Shown: positions 1 to 12,810, numbered from the stretch's first letter. The stretch: DNA of 64,000 bases from Trema orientale (GCA_002914845.1 JXTC01000094.1:192921-256920); one strand, 5' to 3'. The notes: a model not told the origin generated them from the letters alone. Translations and numbers: made by a program.

Positions 1-1467
1 GACAGTTCCATCCAGAGAAGCACTTAAGAGACTATGGTTATTGCCCATAAAATGAAGAGCAGTGACAGCATTGGTATGCTCAGTAAACGTTACAAAGCAA
101 AAGCCTGAGGAAACAGTCCAAACCTGTATAAAGCAAAGAGTAAAATGGATATACTAATAGATTTTGTTGAGCTAATTACAGTCTAAGGACGTAAAGTATA
201 CATCAGAACTAAAACTTGCATTTTCTGGATACTCATTTACCTTGACTTTGTTATCATCTGCCCCGGTCGCTAAGAGTTGTGAATCTGGTGAATATGCAAG
301 GCAATTTACATCAAAGTAATGCCCCTGCTGCTTCAGTATATATGTCTCTGACCGCCACTCCCATACAAGCAACTGTCCTAGCTTTGCACACCCAAATGTC
401 AACCAATTTCCAAGCTCATTAAAAACCGCAGTAGTGATCTTTTCTCTTGATATTGATAACAAGTGAATGCATACAAAATCAGGCATCTGATACAGCCCAA
501 ACACACCATTTGAGAACCCCACAACTACCATATCAAGCCCTCGATGGTAATCACAGGCCGTCAGCTTTGCCGGGGCTTGACCGAAATTATCCTTCCTTAA
601 CAATTCCCATTTCCCTTTCCGCAAATACCCACCCTCTTCATCCAAATTACTATCTTTTCCGTCATAATCCTTTCTCTTCTTCAAATTACCAGTATCATCG
701 CCTTCTAAATTCCCTTCACTATCCCTATCCGGCGTACCAGGCGAGGGTGGCTCGGAAGTTTCCACTTTCATTTCATCAAATTCAACTTCATTAGCCTTAA
801 AAGCCCAACTAAACATAAAGCAATCCCGTGCAACCGTATAAACTTTGCAGACCCGATTGGTTTTCTTATCAACACCAAAAAACACACCCATAACAGTATC
901 TCTATGACCCAGAAACATAAATGGCTTATCCCTAACCTTGTTACTTTTCAACTTCTCCATACAAAACAATCTCGCAGTCAAATCTTTCGACCCAGCTAGC
1001 AAATAACTCGAGTCCGGGCTCCAATCCAATGCGGTAACCTTCTCATCACAATCAGCGAAAGTCCTGACCAATTCAAAGGGAAAAAACTCTTTCTTAAAAC
1101 CGGGAGACCGCCAGATTTGGAGCAACTTACCGGTGGCGACGGCGATGAAGGCGCCATCTGGGCTGAATTCGACGGCATTTACCGGGTGCTTGAACGAAAT
1201 GCGATGGAGCACAACTCGGCGCCGGAGGTTTATGAAGAGGCACCGGCGATTCTCGTCCACGGTGAGGAGGAACACTCCGTCGGGCGAGGCCGCGATTCGG
1301 GATATATTCGAAGACGACTGAACTGGTAAGGTTAGGGTTTGGGATTTGATGAGGTCGGTGACGGAGACTCGGTTACCGACGGGGGAGATGAGCTCAGTGT
1401 TGTTGGTGACTATGGCATTGCCTCCTCTGTACGGAGCTCCAAGGAGGTTCTGGAATCTGTAGTTCAT
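1..1467 (-). CDS. PWP2: PWP2/UTP1 WD40 ribosome-biogenesis protein (5' part, cut by window edge)
   Basis: Two exons are visible: exon 1 at 1467-241 (409 codons) and exon 2 from 123 to the window edge. They join in phase 0 through a GT at 240-239 and an AG at 125-124, giving K-V-K then V-W-T-V-S-S-G. The protein starts MNYRFQNLLGAPYRGGNAIV, the N-terminus typical of periodic tryptophan protein 2. WD40-type blades follow, such as VNAVEFSPDGAFIAVATG and VTALDWSPDSSYLLAGSKDLTARLF. A charged insert at about residues 235-285 is usual for this family. PWP2 belongs to the UTP-B module of the small-subunit processome, which handles 18S pre-rRNA in the nucleolus. Family members are near 900 aa, so about half is present. 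Continued reading past 241 is intron and should not be translated. Family assignment is strong; the symbol is by similarity from memory. Confidence 0.93.
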
Positions 1468-1588
1468 GTTTGATTGAGCTAATTACTATCAGCAAAGATT
1501 CCGGGAAAGAAAAAAAGGGGAAAATTTTTCTCAGCAACCAAACATGTGAAAAACGCGAGGCCAAATCTTCGTCTTCAGAGTTCAGAGC

Positions 1589-1664
1589 TAGGGTTTATCG
1601 AGGGGTTTAATTGAATTGAATAAGCTTAAGGGGAAAAGGAGATGGGTAAAGACTAACTTGGGCC
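1589..1664 (-). promoter_or_regulatory. Telo-box and site II element upstream of PWP2
   Basis: On the minus strand there is a perfect telo-box AAACCCTA (1596-1589), 122 bp upstream of the PWP2 ATG, and a GGCCCA site II-type element (1664-1659) about 65 bp further out. This pair is common in plant promoters of ribosomal-protein and ribosome-biogenesis genes, where site II motifs are bound by TCP factors. It fits the gene's role. The motifs are seen; their function here is inferred. Confidence 0.6.
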
Positions 1665-1699
1665 AAGATGGCTTTTTTGTGCATTATTTTAAAAATAAT

Positions 1700-2059
1700 G
1701 GCCCCGTTTGGTTCGCCTATTTGAATGTGTGTATTTGAATGAAAATTGTGGAATGGGTTATAATTGGAATGGAAGACATTTGAATGGAAAAAATAGTGGA
1801 ATGGGTTATAATTAGAATGGGAGTATTGGAATGGACCATTCAAAAACACCTCTCTCCCTCCATTCTCATCCAAGACACAAAAATTCATTCAAATAGTTGA
1901 TGTGACTGATGAACCATTTGAATGGAAAAACTAAATTGTTGAAACAAATACTCATTCCAAAATACCATTTGAATAGAAAATTTAGAGTTGTTGAAACAAA
2001 CACCCATTCAAATGGATTTTCTATTCCAATGGAATGGAATGGGCAAACCAAACGGCCCC
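1700..2059. mobile_element. 360-bp MITE with GGCCCCGTTTGGTT-type inverted ends
   Basis: The left end begins GGCCCCGTTTGGTTCGCC and the right end, read in reverse, GGGGCCGTTTGGTTTGCC. Both are flanked by the same three bases, AAT (1697-1699 and 2060-2062). The interior has no gene and consists of degenerate repeats of TGGAATGGGTTATAATTGGA and their complements, so it can fold on itself. GTTTGGT-type ends with a 3-bp target duplication suggest a PIF/Harbinger (Tourist-like) MITE, although AAT is not the usual TAA/TTA. Confidence 0.75.
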
Positions 2060-2062
2060 AAT

Positions 2063-2241
2063 ATTTTTAGGAGTGCCGGTAACTTTTTAAGTTATTTAAG
2101 ACTTTTTTATGATTAAAAGGTTATTGACACTTCTAAAAATGTCATAAGTTATTTAGGATTTTTTTATGGTTAAAAAATTATTGACACCCCTAAAAATGTT
2201 ACTTTTAAAAAAATACACAAAACTGTCATCTTGGCCCAAGC
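2063..2241. repeat. Tandem duplication and outer inverted repeat around the MITE
   Basis: Two diverged copies of a roughly 60-bp unit (taagttatttaagactttttt ... ttattgacacttctaaaaatg type) lie head to tail at about 2084-2200. The segment ends at 2231-2241 with a sequence that is the reverse complement of 1657-1667 (CTTGGGCCAAG plus flanking T/A-rich bases). This suggests that the 1700-2059 MITE inserted into an older foldback sequence. Confidence 0.5.
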
Positions 2242-3793
2242 TTAAGTGGTCAACGGTTCGCGTTCACCGGGCCAAATTCAAGAAGGCCCATGTGAGAAAT
2301 GAGGGGTTGAGAGGCCCATCTGGCCATCAAGAAGCCCGGTTCAAATTGAAGTCCTCTCTCCATGGCCCAGTATAACCGCTTTATTATTTTATTGTTATAT
2401 TAGTTTGTTTGTTATTTTTTTTTCTTCGTAAAAGATAAAACTAACATTTTGTTACCAAAATAAAAGGGAACCGTATCTATAGACTATATCTATATCAAAT
2501 TTAAACACTACAAATATCCGTAAGATTCTCGCAACAAATATAACACTATTTCGTCTGTCGTTGTTGTACACATTTAGCTTCATTCTTTTCTATTATTTTT
2601 TTTACTCTTTTTATTATGATGTCCGGTGTCGTTATCAATTATTTACGCTTGGTTCTGCTAAAATAATCTTAGGAATATGGAATTAGGTTATGTGTTGGAG
2701 GAAATTTTTTATTCAAAAACAGTCTGTTATTATAAAGATATTATTTTTTTAAAAAAAAATAAAAAATATCAATATCATCACCGATAAATAAATAAATAGA
2801 ACTGTCACGGAAAAAAAAAAATTCTCACATATTTCTTTGACATTTATAAGTTTTCCTTTTTTTTAGGTTGTTTCTAAACAACATTCTAAAGTTTTGGGTT
2901 ACATATTTATTGTCTAATTTCAACATCCTTCCAAATTGACCAAACAATTAACTAAAGAGTAGGAAACTCATTTCAGGTATTTAACTTGACAAAATGCTTC
3001 ACAATGAATACTTTTTCTGCGATTTGCAAAATTTTTTGGGAAGAAAATGATTTTTTTTATCTTTTTTATTATCATTATTATTTTTTAAGATCAAGGGTTA
3101 CAACTGTATTATTTGACCAAACTCAGGTATACATATAATGGTATTTTCCCAAAATAAAATTAGAAAGAGGGGAAAAAAAGTTGGATTCGCACACAAATAT
3201 TACTCAAACAGCCACCAAAAAAAAAAAAATCTCAAAGAAAATAATGTTCACTAGAAAAAATAGGCAGAGGACAATCCACGACAATTGCTCGTTAGTTGCA
3301 TTTTTTTAAAAGGGAAATCATAACTTTTTTTTTTTTGATAATTTATAACTCTATGATTATCTTTTCTCCCAAAAAAAAAAATTATAATTATCTCAGTTGG
3401 AGTTTTACCGCTTTTTTATGATCCAATGAAAAAAGAAAGAATAATAATTCATCATATCTGAAGCAAGAGAAATGAAAAATTAAAAAAAAAAAAAAAAAGA
3501 AAAAAGAAGGCCATATAAGTCATAACATAGCATAACCAACTGAAAGAAACACGTGGGATTGATTCGGATTAAATAAAATAAAATAAAATAAAGGAGAGAG
3601 GAGATTTGCCAGATAGGAGAGAGTACGGCAAGTCTCCCCTCCCGCTCGGGCGAAAGTTTAAAAGCAATACGTTTTGGTTTGTTTGGATGACAGAGAAAAT
3701 CTGCGAGAAAATCTTTTCGTCTCTTTCCCTCCAAAATCTAAACCCAGACCCACCAACCCCTTACCCTTATACCCATATAGCCTTACAGTCACT
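2242..3793. promoter_or_regulatory. Intergenic region upstream of the CXC gene, with GGCCCA cluster
   Basis: No gene is seen. Four GGCCCA (site II) motifs occur at 2233-2238, 2285-2290, 2313-2318 and 2364-2369, in a less AT-rich pocket. The rest, from 2380 to 3790, is A/T-homopolymer-rich. The divergent genes PWP2 (minus) and the CXC gene (plus) share this spacer. Confidence 0.45.
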
Positions 3794-3818
3794 TCTCTCT
3801 CTCTCTCTCTCTCTCTCT
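3794..3818 (+). repeat. (CT)n tract in the CXC gene 5' leader
   Basis: An uninterrupted CT dinucleotide run ends 12 bp before the ATG at 3831. CT/GA tracts in 5' leaders are common in plants and can bind BPC/GAGA-type factors. Confidence 0.7.
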
Positions 3819-3830
3819 AGGAGAGAACAA

Positions 3831-4405
3831 ATGGACCGTTCTCCTGACCCAAATCGTAATGGGGCTCCTCCTCCTCCTCCATCGTCGTCATCTTCATCGT
3901 CATTACCGACTTTCATTTCTCCGACTTCTACCGCTAATGTAAGCCTGTAACTAAACCCTAACACTATAAAAATAAAAATAAAAAAACTCTTTCTTCTTCT
4001 TTCTTTTAATTTTTTTTTTCTGGTATAATGAACCAAATAAGGATTTTCAAAGACAAAGAATTAATCAAGATATAAACGATCGATTAAACAAGAAACCTTT
4101 AATGCTGCTTTTGTCTTCATAAACACACACATATATATATAGAGAGATATTTGTATATAGTTTTTTAATATTTATTTTTTCGGGAGGCTACGCAGGAATC
4201 CCCTGCTTCCGAATTCTTCAGAAACCTCTCCCCTTTAGAGACGAGAGCAGGGTCAAGATTCAACGCCACGTTAAACTCACCAGACTACCTGTTTACGTCT
4301 CATCCCTCCTCCTATACAGACCCCCTATTTCCTCACCAAGACTCAAGGTTTGACTTGAGAGACCACGTCATCTTCGTCGTCTTCGTCGATATTTTCTTTT
4401 CTTTC

Positions 4406-4442
<37 letters not shown>

Positions 4443-7400
4443 GTCCTATTTTGGTTACTTTTAGGCCACGTTTTACTCTAAACGTATATTAATCATTTTT
4501 TAGTATAGTCTTTTATCTGAACTGAACTGAACCGCACAAAAAACAATACATACATTTCAAGCAGGAGTAGAGGGTTCGATACTTCACCAAGCGTGTTGGA
4601 AACTCCGGCTTTCGACAACCAGTCTTACGCTCCTTCTTCACCCTACTTGTACGGACACTACACGGATCCCAACGATCTCGACGCTTTCGATGATCGCAAC
4701 ATTCGAACTCGACTTGCGAATCTGCCTTTAGGCCCACGCGTACTGGATGGCAATAACAATAATAATCTGAATACAAACTCCGCGTTCGAACGAGAGTCGT
4801 CGACCTTTCAGAGAGCCCAGTGGTCCGGCACGAGTGGAGATTTTGCTTCTGGGACATTTCAGGTATAATACTAAGGTTTCTTACTTTGGATTATGACTGT
4901 GACAAAAAGAGACTACATGAGAATTATATTGGTGTGACAAGAATAGCAACAAATGTGATCCTATGGTTTTATTACTCTCAACAATTTTATACGCTTGTTA
5001 AAGAATGTTATATTTATAGACACTTAAAATATGCACAGTTGAGTTATGGTGACACTTATGTTATGATCATACATTTGATTTGTCTTCCCTTCTCTCTCTT
5101 GAGCGTATTTTATTTTTTCGAACGCAGCACAATCATGGCACACGCAGACAGCTCCAATTTGGGACCGACGCGAGAACTAATTCGAATGGCAGCAGCAGTT
5201 TTAATGGCCTGTCACGTAATACCATCAATGTCAGACCACATATTAGAGTAGCAAATTTCTCTAGTCTGCTATCCCCTAATGTTGGTGAAGGGAGAGCCTC
5301 GAGCAGTCAGCTGGCAGTCAACTCTGTCCAGTACACACATTCACAGTGAGTGAAGCTTCTTTCTCACCTCTTTTTATATTAGTCACTTTTTAACTTTTGT
5401 GCATCTTGGTATTGAACTTGCATCTAAGTATATCGTTTCGCAGAACCATGAACGCGAGCTCAGATGTGTTCGGAAGCAGGCATCGAGGTGGTGGGTGTTT
5501 CGCAGAGGACTCAAACACTAGTTTCAGTTCATCTGTATGTGGGGAGACTTCTAATCATGTGAACAATTATCAACAAGAACGTCCAGCTGTTATTGAGGCA
5601 CGTTCTCTTCCGCTTCATCCTGTTCGCAGTACGACGCCTTATGGTGGCCCTCTGCATTTAACGCTCAATGAACAACCGATACTTCCCTGTGGAAGTATGC
5701 TGCCTTGGCAGGACATTGACAGGGTCGACGAGTCATATCAAGAGAGCCCCAAAAGGAAAAGGTACGTACTACATGTACTGGTCTATGTGTAAATACCGAT
5801 ATTTTTACTTCATGTTAACTTGTTTGAGATGCATCCAGGTTGAGAGCTACAAACACGACAGGCGGCAAAGGTTGCAAGTGTAAGAAGTCCGGATGCAGAA
5901 GATTGTAAGTGATCCATCAGAAGGCCTTGCTGGCACATAATCTTTTACTGTTTTATTGGAATTAATTCTGGGGCATACACAATCCTGTATGAAATGTTCT
6001 GGGATTGCATTTCGGTTAACATTTTCCTTGTACAAGTTAAAAGGCAACGCCAAGCGAAAACTTTCCTATGAAATTATGAAATTATGAGGGAAAACATTGA
6101 AACAATCTCTAGATGGAGAAATAGGAAAGTCGATATAAGTATCCAAAAATGTCAACGAACAGATTTGTGAACAAAAATATTTTAACAAAGCAAGTCATAA
6201 CACCAAATTTTATTGTCCCTATGGAGCAGTCCAATGGTATTGGTGTATTTCTTAGAGGCTTCTCCTGATGTTGAAGTAAGATGATTTCTGCTGCGAAAAT
6301 CTACATTGCATAAAGGAAAAACATAAACAACAATAACAAGTCTTCTCAAGTTACCTTTAAAAGGATATTAAGTAATCTTCTCGGGTTTTTTTCTTTTTTA
6401 TTCATATGCACCTTAAGAAGATATTGATTATTATTTCCATTCCTCTCAATTATGTTCTTCATTGTCAGATATTGCGAGTGCTACGGAGCCGGAGAATATT
6501 GTTCTGAAGACTGTGCATGCGAAGACTGCCGTAACCATGGTGAGTACGCCATGGAGATTATCGAAGAAAAAGCTCAAGTTCAAGCTCGCAATCCTCAGGC
6601 CTTTGTTCCAAAGGTCGTTATGGATGGCACTGATTCTCCAGCCAATACTAGGGTAATCCCTCAAAGCAATCTTTCACTTCCTTAATGTTACCGCGTACAA
6701 ATATTTTGACAATGGGAACTTTCTACAGGAAGAAGGGACCAAAGCTAGTGCAAAAGAAGTTGCTATTGCACGAAAGAGGCACAAAAGAGGTTGCTATTGC
6801 AAGAGGTCAAAATGTGAAAAAAAATATTGTGAATGCTTCCAGGTGAAAAATTTGCCAATGGCTTTTATTTCATAGGGTTCATGTTAACCTGCTTTCGTTT
6901 AGAGTATAGGATGCCATTTCTTCTAACATCCAATAACCAAAGTGATGCTTCATGGAATTCTTGACAATGCTACTAATGAACATAATTTGCTCCGGATTCA
7001 TTCTGATTGGACTCCATTTGTCTCTTTTCAAGGCTAACGTTGGATGTTCTAGTAGATGCCGGTGTGAGGGTTGCGAAAATAAGTTTGGCAAGAGACCAGG
7101 TTAGATTTCTAGCTCTATGCATGAGCTTATTTTATTTCTGAGTGACAATGTAGTTAAGGTCCAAACCAATTCATACAATGGTAATCCAATTGTGACCCTA
7201 TATGCTCTGCACATACATGCATGAATGAAAAGTATTGAGTATAGGCCCTTCTGCTACGACTATAGATAGAGTAGTGATTATTCATTATCTTGATGGAATC
7301 GAACAACATATTTCCTTTCATTTTTACCTGCATACTTACGTCATCGAAATGCAACCATTACAGAAACCATGAACTGCAGAGCCGAAGTGCAGAACAACCC

Positions 7401-7989
7401 TTCAAATGAGAACATGTATTCTCTAATGGATCAAATTGATGTCACTGAAACTGGAACGAGGAATACTAATCAGTCTTCAACACGGGAAGTTGAAGCCATG
7501 AGCTGTTTTACCACACCAATCTATAAGACCTCTGTTGAAAGGTCCTCTATTGAAACAACTTCTTCTCCATCTGATGGAAGAGACTTTTCAACAGTTTCAA
7601 GGTCCAAATGGCATCCAGGAAATCACCTTCATGAGCCATCGGCTACGGGTTTTGCCCATCAGCGTTCTCGACTTCACAGTCTTACCCCACAGTCCAACAG
7701 GAGTAACACCTCTTTCGGTGTCTATGGTGGGCTTCAGGACATTATGCATAATGCTATTGATCAGCCTGAGCATATTTCTAACCCAATCGACGCGGTGCAA
7801 GCTACCCCGCCAAACCAGAGGGAGGTATTCTCATCTCAACAATTGCAATCCAACAGACCAAGCTCAAGCTCGCTGCTCCCAGACTCAAGAACTCAACGCA
7901 AAAGCTCAAGCTCGCCGCTTCCAGGCTCAAGAACTCAACGCAAGCTCGTTTTGAAGAACATTCCTCCTTTCGGTTCACTTACGCCATAA
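3831..7989 (+). CDS. TSO1/TCX-family CXC-domain (CRC/tesmin) transcriptional regulator
   Basis: Ten exons: 3831-3938, 4196-4347, 4565-4862, 5128-5345, 5444-5761, 5839-5904, 6469-6652, 6729-6842, 7033-7099 and 7364-7989. All introns are GT-AG and the 2151 nt give exactly 716 codons plus stop. Two cysteine-rich CXC motifs are present: the first begins GCKCKKSGCRRLYCECYGAG (about residues 376-411), the second RGCYCKRSKCEKKYCECF (about 468-505). Between them lies the conserved linker RNPQAFVPK (427-435). Near the N-terminus an SPASEFFRNLSPLE stretch matches the family's short N-terminal motif. These proteins bind TTYGAA-type CHR sites in the nucleus and act in DREAM/MuvB-like complexes with MYB3R factors in cell-cycle and floral or stomatal development. 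The C-terminal exon is low in conservation and carries an internal duplication. TSO1 versus TCX2/SOL identity cannot be settled here. Confidence 0.94.
4411..4438. repeat. (AT)14 microsatellite in CXC gene intron 2
   Basis: An uninterrupted AT dinucleotide run lies inside the 4348-4564 intron. It is a likely polymorphic marker. Confidence 0.9.
7861..7944 (+). repeat. 42-bp in-frame coding duplication in last CXC exon
   Basis: Two head-to-tail 42-bp copies (7861-7902 and 7903-7944) encode SSSSLLPDSRTQRK followed by SSSSPLPGSRTQRK. The period is a multiple of three, so the frame is kept. The copies differ at a few bases. A third, weaker SSS-rich start is not evident. Confidence 0.88.
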
Positions 7990-9170
7990 GCTTTTCTACT
8001 GAATATATCTATCAAATGAGAGGCAATCATTAAGCTCTGCTACTGGCCATCATTGGTTGACGAATAACTTGTTTAAGTTAATAAGTTGGAGATGAAGTCA
8101 ACACTTGATTACAAACACTGGATAAGTTCATTGACATAAACGAAACTCAAACAAGTAAAAAGCTTCATTACTTGGGGTTGGAGTTTCCTTTTGATCAACA
8201 GACAAATAGGTTTTCTTTTTCAATTGGAATTCCAATTTTTATGTTATGTGTTACTTAGGCTGGTCCGGTCCTTGCTTCTAACTTTGTGATCTATGTTGAA
8301 GAAGGGCCTTTATATTTCCAGAAGTCCAGTAAGATTCATTAATTATCATATCTAGCAAGGATTGGAAGAGTGAGCAAAGTCCGTCTATGGTAAGAGAGAG
8401 AGAGAGCGCTTATGTAAGTACATGTACAAGCATGTCTCCATTTTTCAAGCCTTCTTCCGATTCTCAGTCAGTTTTTTTGAACTTTTTGATACATCAGTCT
8501 ATTCGTTCGTCATTCTTTTTGGTGATTATTTGGCAGCAAGTTTAATGGATGGTGCGAGTAGAGTTGAAAGGTACTAAACACATTTTTGGTGTCTGGTTGA
8601 CCTTTTTCTATACGTTCTTATTAAGTGTTACTCAAATTTGTCCATTTTGTTGAAAGACGATTCTTTCTCCTTGAAATAGTTCCTCAGATCAGTAATATTT
8701 TTATTTCCCATCTTTTGTAGTACTCTTTTTGCCAACAACAATTCTTTTAGCGGTTTGCTAAGAATTTACTTAATGACTTTGTTACTGAGAAAGAAAATTA
8801 ATATAAATAATAGTAGCATGTATCAAATGGGGAAGCAGTAATGTTAAAAAGAAAAGAAAAAATACTGCATCTTAAGTTCAACTAGAAAAAGGATCATATT
8901 AAGGAATAGATACCAAGTACATCAAAGATTAAGAATAGTTATACTATCTAGTTTCTACAAGTGAAATCAGAACAACAACAGCAACAACAGATCCAAAACT
9001 TTATTTTTTAGGACACACAAGGAAGACAAAGGGAAACTATGGTTAGTTTACCTATAGCATCATCTAGCCCATGCCCCATTCTATAAACCACCGACTTATA
9101 CATATGCCTTTTATTGTGTTAACTATTATTCCCTCAACAGCTCCAACTACAACCTCTTGACAAAAAATTC
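7990..9170. other. Tail-to-tail spacer, no gene seen
   Basis: This spacer lies between the stop of the CXC gene (plus) and the stop of the thioesterase gene (minus) and should hold both 3' UTRs. A short GA run occurs at about 8393-8407. No coding potential or transposon ends were recognised. Confidence 0.6.
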
Positions 9171-12100
9171 TTAGCGGGACCCCTCGAGCCCAAGCCTAGC
9201 AATAAGCCAATTGCAAACTTCGTCCATTTCTCTAGGAATTGTGTAATGACCAAGCCTGTGTGGTTAAAAGGGAAACATTTAGAGAAGCTCCTTATACCTC
9301 TTCTGTTAATCATGGCTTACTGACCATTTAGAGTAAAAGAAAATAATGTACAAAACAAAGAAACGATTTGATTCACGTTACCCCTCAAAAGGTTTCAATG
9401 TAAGGTATCGGAATCCTGCTGAACTCAAAGATTGTGCTGATTTTTCTCCATACTTGTAGGGAACTACATCATCGCCTACAATAAAAATGTTAAAGGTTAG
9501 TGCAGTCCCACTGAATTAAGAAAAGTTTCATGTCTACTACAGAACATCATCAAAATGCCAAACTGCATGAGGGCCATCTACGCATTGAAGTACATAGCCT
9601 GAGGCACAAAAGTGGACTTGTCAAATCTGTTTTACACCAAAAACTATTTCAATAAATGATTGTTGAAGAACATCCTGCCAAATAATCTATTTTTGTGTCA
9701 AGGCATACACATACTAATGTATGAAAAATCAAAAAGAATTCAAGCCAAAGATCACGTCTTTAATTTTTTTTTTTTCATTGGTCAGCTTTTATGTCTTTAA
9801 TTGTTAAATGAAAATTTGTCTATGAGAAAATGAGCAGAACTATAAGCTAAAGAAGTAGAGATGAATTTCTCAACAGCATAGTCGATTCTTAGGCTGCCAT
9901 TGACTAAAGTATCAGTTTCATAAATTAACGGTTGAAATTCTCTAATTCTACTAGCTCTTAAAATGCAGAGTTTAATGCCAGATATCTAATATAATAATCA
10001 AAACAGTGAAGAATACTTCCTAGTGAATGCAAGTTGTGACATTAGTGTAGAAGAGATAAATAAACGTACAGCTTCCATGACAAAGAAAAATGGGCAATGA
10101 TGCAGCACGTCTCGCAGCCTCATGCGACCCTTCTATTTTGTTTACCAAGCTCCTGCATGACAGTTACCTTCTATCATTTAATAAAGAAATCCCTTAAAAT
10201 CTTCCTATCAAATTTAATGAGTATTCTATAGATATAGCAGACTGGCAGTAGAATGATTTTTTTTGAAGATGCATACTTGTTTTAATACTTGAAATGAATT
10301 CTTACAATGGTCTTTAAGTACACTTGAATAGTCATATCAAGCTGATTTAATAAGTCCTCAAATTATTGTTTCCTAGGGAAAATGCTTCATGTAACTAATT
10401 GCCAATTTAGAAAAGGAGGGTTATAAGGATGGCAGAAGCCTCTTTCATCAAGTCATACCTTGATCCTGGAAGCCAGCCACTTAGACCAATGACTGCCCTT
10501 AGGTTGACAGGGTATAGGTTGCCATTTCCGTACCTTCCCATAGCGAAACAAGTTGCAGAATATAGGGCCATTGCAGCACCCATACTGAAGCCTCCAATGC
10601 CAAGTTTAACTGTTACCATAAAATGATAATAATGAAGGTTTCTTTAATCAAACTGATTGATAGCTTTTCATAACATAACATATACACCCTAAATGCTCCT
10701 TAATAGCAATATGCCAAAACTTGAACGAAAGAACCAGAACAAGGTGCTAACTAACTTTGATATTCTAAAACTTTAGCTTAGAATGAAGATTATAATTATG
10801 AATTTGATGTCAGCTAGACTTTATTCACTTTTAGAACAGGCTGAGAAACATGGTTCATGGATTCAACGTGGATATCCAAGAATATTGTCGAGTAATATAT
10901 GTTGTCATGTTAGTATAAAAATTTCCATTGTGAGTTAGCGGTTACCATCAGGTGGCTCAGTTGACAACAAGTTTGCAATATGTGCTGCTGAAGCATCTAA
11001 ACCCTCCCAATCATCAGGACCGTCTTCTGAAAGCTCACCAACATCAAACCCTGATAGAAATTTCAGATGTATGTGGCTCTAATCAATATCAAAGCCTCAC
11101 ATAATTTCTTATAAGAGAACTACAGAAAGGTGACTGATCTTACACGCAGTGCATGGAAAACCACCAAGGACTGCAACAGGGCGGGTAGGAGCCGTTGGAC
11201 ATATCCATTTGATCTGAAACAAAGTTGACATACACACATAAACGGGTCAGATGAAGCAACTTAAGCAAGTAAGACAAATATTTTATATAAAGCAAATGTA
11301 GTTGAGAACATATATATACTTACATTTGGGAGAGGAAGAGATTCCAAGAGCTGAGATGAGCTGCAACCAGATGAAACAGTGAATGAAACAAACACGTGTA
11401 TGTTTGACTAGTAATTCTAACATTAATCTTCAGAAAATAGAAAAAGGAAAATCATTTTCAGTAGGAGTTTCTCGAGCATTTTAACCGTTGACAACTTTAT
11501 CGCAACTAAAACCAGAATATCTAATCCTAATTAGTATGTTTGCTAAACATAGGAGCCACATACTTGATCAAAAGTAGAATTACAGAAGCAGAAAAATACA
11601 AATCTGCTGATACTGGTAAATTCCTGAACAGGAAAAAAGAATAGTACTAAAAAGAATAAAAAACATGTAAAGAGTATGCATTTCCACCCAGCAAATTGGG
11701 GGTCCAAGAAAAATCATAACTACCATATAAGAAAAATGTCTTCCATTGGGAGGGTCATTTCTAGTAGAGTTGGAAAACCAAATAAACTAATGGTCTCCTG
11801 ACACGAATTTGTCAAATACTTTTTTTCTGAATCAATCTTTGGAAATTGAGCTTGAGAAGAAATGAAAAGTAAAAGGTAATTGAAGGATGTATTTATCGAT
11901 GGGGCACAGTTCTCTCCCATACAAATTTTCGATAGAGAATCTGAATTAAAAAGAAGCTCAGCATGACATGGAAAATTTTATCATATGGACCCGCCACTAT
12001 AGAGCACACAAAGATGTTGACACTCTCAAGCTCCCTTCCTTTTCTTATCTTACAAAACACTAAGTCCGCCCTCCCAATACGGTACATGTACATAAAACAA

Positions 12101-12810
12101 AAGAAAAGAATGCAATCGCATCAACTGTAGATGACGAGTGAGGGAATATAAGAGCAAAACGACAATTATCATTATTTGAGTTCTCACCTACCCTTCTCAA
12201 ATTTAAGTTCACTAATGAAAAAAGGTACCTGATTTGATTCTCTTAAAGATGATCATGCTCCATTACTTTTATGCTAAGATGAATTCAATTATAGACTGTT
12301 GTCATCGACAACTAGTACAATACTGAAGTAGCAAAACAAAGCTTTCCTGCTTTGCAAACAAGAATATTTCCAAAACAATCTTCTTAAAGACTAAATGACA
12401 ACACATCAGTACATATCTATAGTGACAATGTTATCAAGGACTACTACAATGGGAAAGTAACTACAATACCTTAAGCCATTATCACTGAGTCCATGTAGCC
12501 AGATTATTGTTGCCTGATGCTTTCCTTTTGGCTTCACCACATGAGTCCTTCCAAACTCAAGTGTCCTTCTAGCAGTTCTACTACCTGAAACTCCACAAAA
12601 ACAAATCACCAGCCAGAAACCATACAATACAAAACTATCATAAAAGAACTTATGTAAAAGAAACATAGAAAAACATAATCTTGTTAACTTAAAAGATTGA
12701 CCATTTGTACAAAATAAGAATCCAAAAAGAGAGTTCTTGTGAGCTTTAGCCAACTAAAGAAGGAGGTGAAGAAACAAACCAGAGCTCATGCTAGAATGTG
12801 CATAGCTCAT
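9171..12810 (-). CDS. Acyl-protein-thioesterase-like / carboxylesterase (alpha/beta hydrolase)
   Basis: Nine exons on the minus strand: 12810-12780, 12584-12470, 11360-11324, 11213-11144, 11050-10946, 10609-10459, 10152-10070, 9475-9382 and 9255-9171. They total 771 nt, 256 aa, the usual family size. LHGLSDNG (residues 40-47) is the oxyanion-hole loop. The nucleophile elbow is GGFSMG with Ser128. Asp199 in HGSCDDVVP and His232 in GLGHYT complete the catalytic triad. The family (human APT1/LYPLA1 type) hydrolyses thioester or ester bonds, for example removing palmitate from proteins; the substrate of this member is unknown. No signal peptide is visible, so it is probably cytosolic. It matches the plant group that includes At3g15650 and At1g52700. 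Residue 49 onward reads SSSQLLESLPLPN where relatives often have SSWSQLLE, a small difference. Confidence 0.93.

Noticed and set aside
447..794. Plus-strand 115-aa frame inside PWP2 exon 1
   Set aside because: It is antisense to a clear WD40 coding exon and has no family features.
6446..6664. Minus-strand frame across CXC exon 7
   Set aside because: It is antisense to the first CXC motif and low in support.
7535..7954. Plus-strand 139-aa frame within the last CXC exon
   Set aside because: It is a shadow of the true frame (7364-7989), which joins correctly to the upstream CXC exons.
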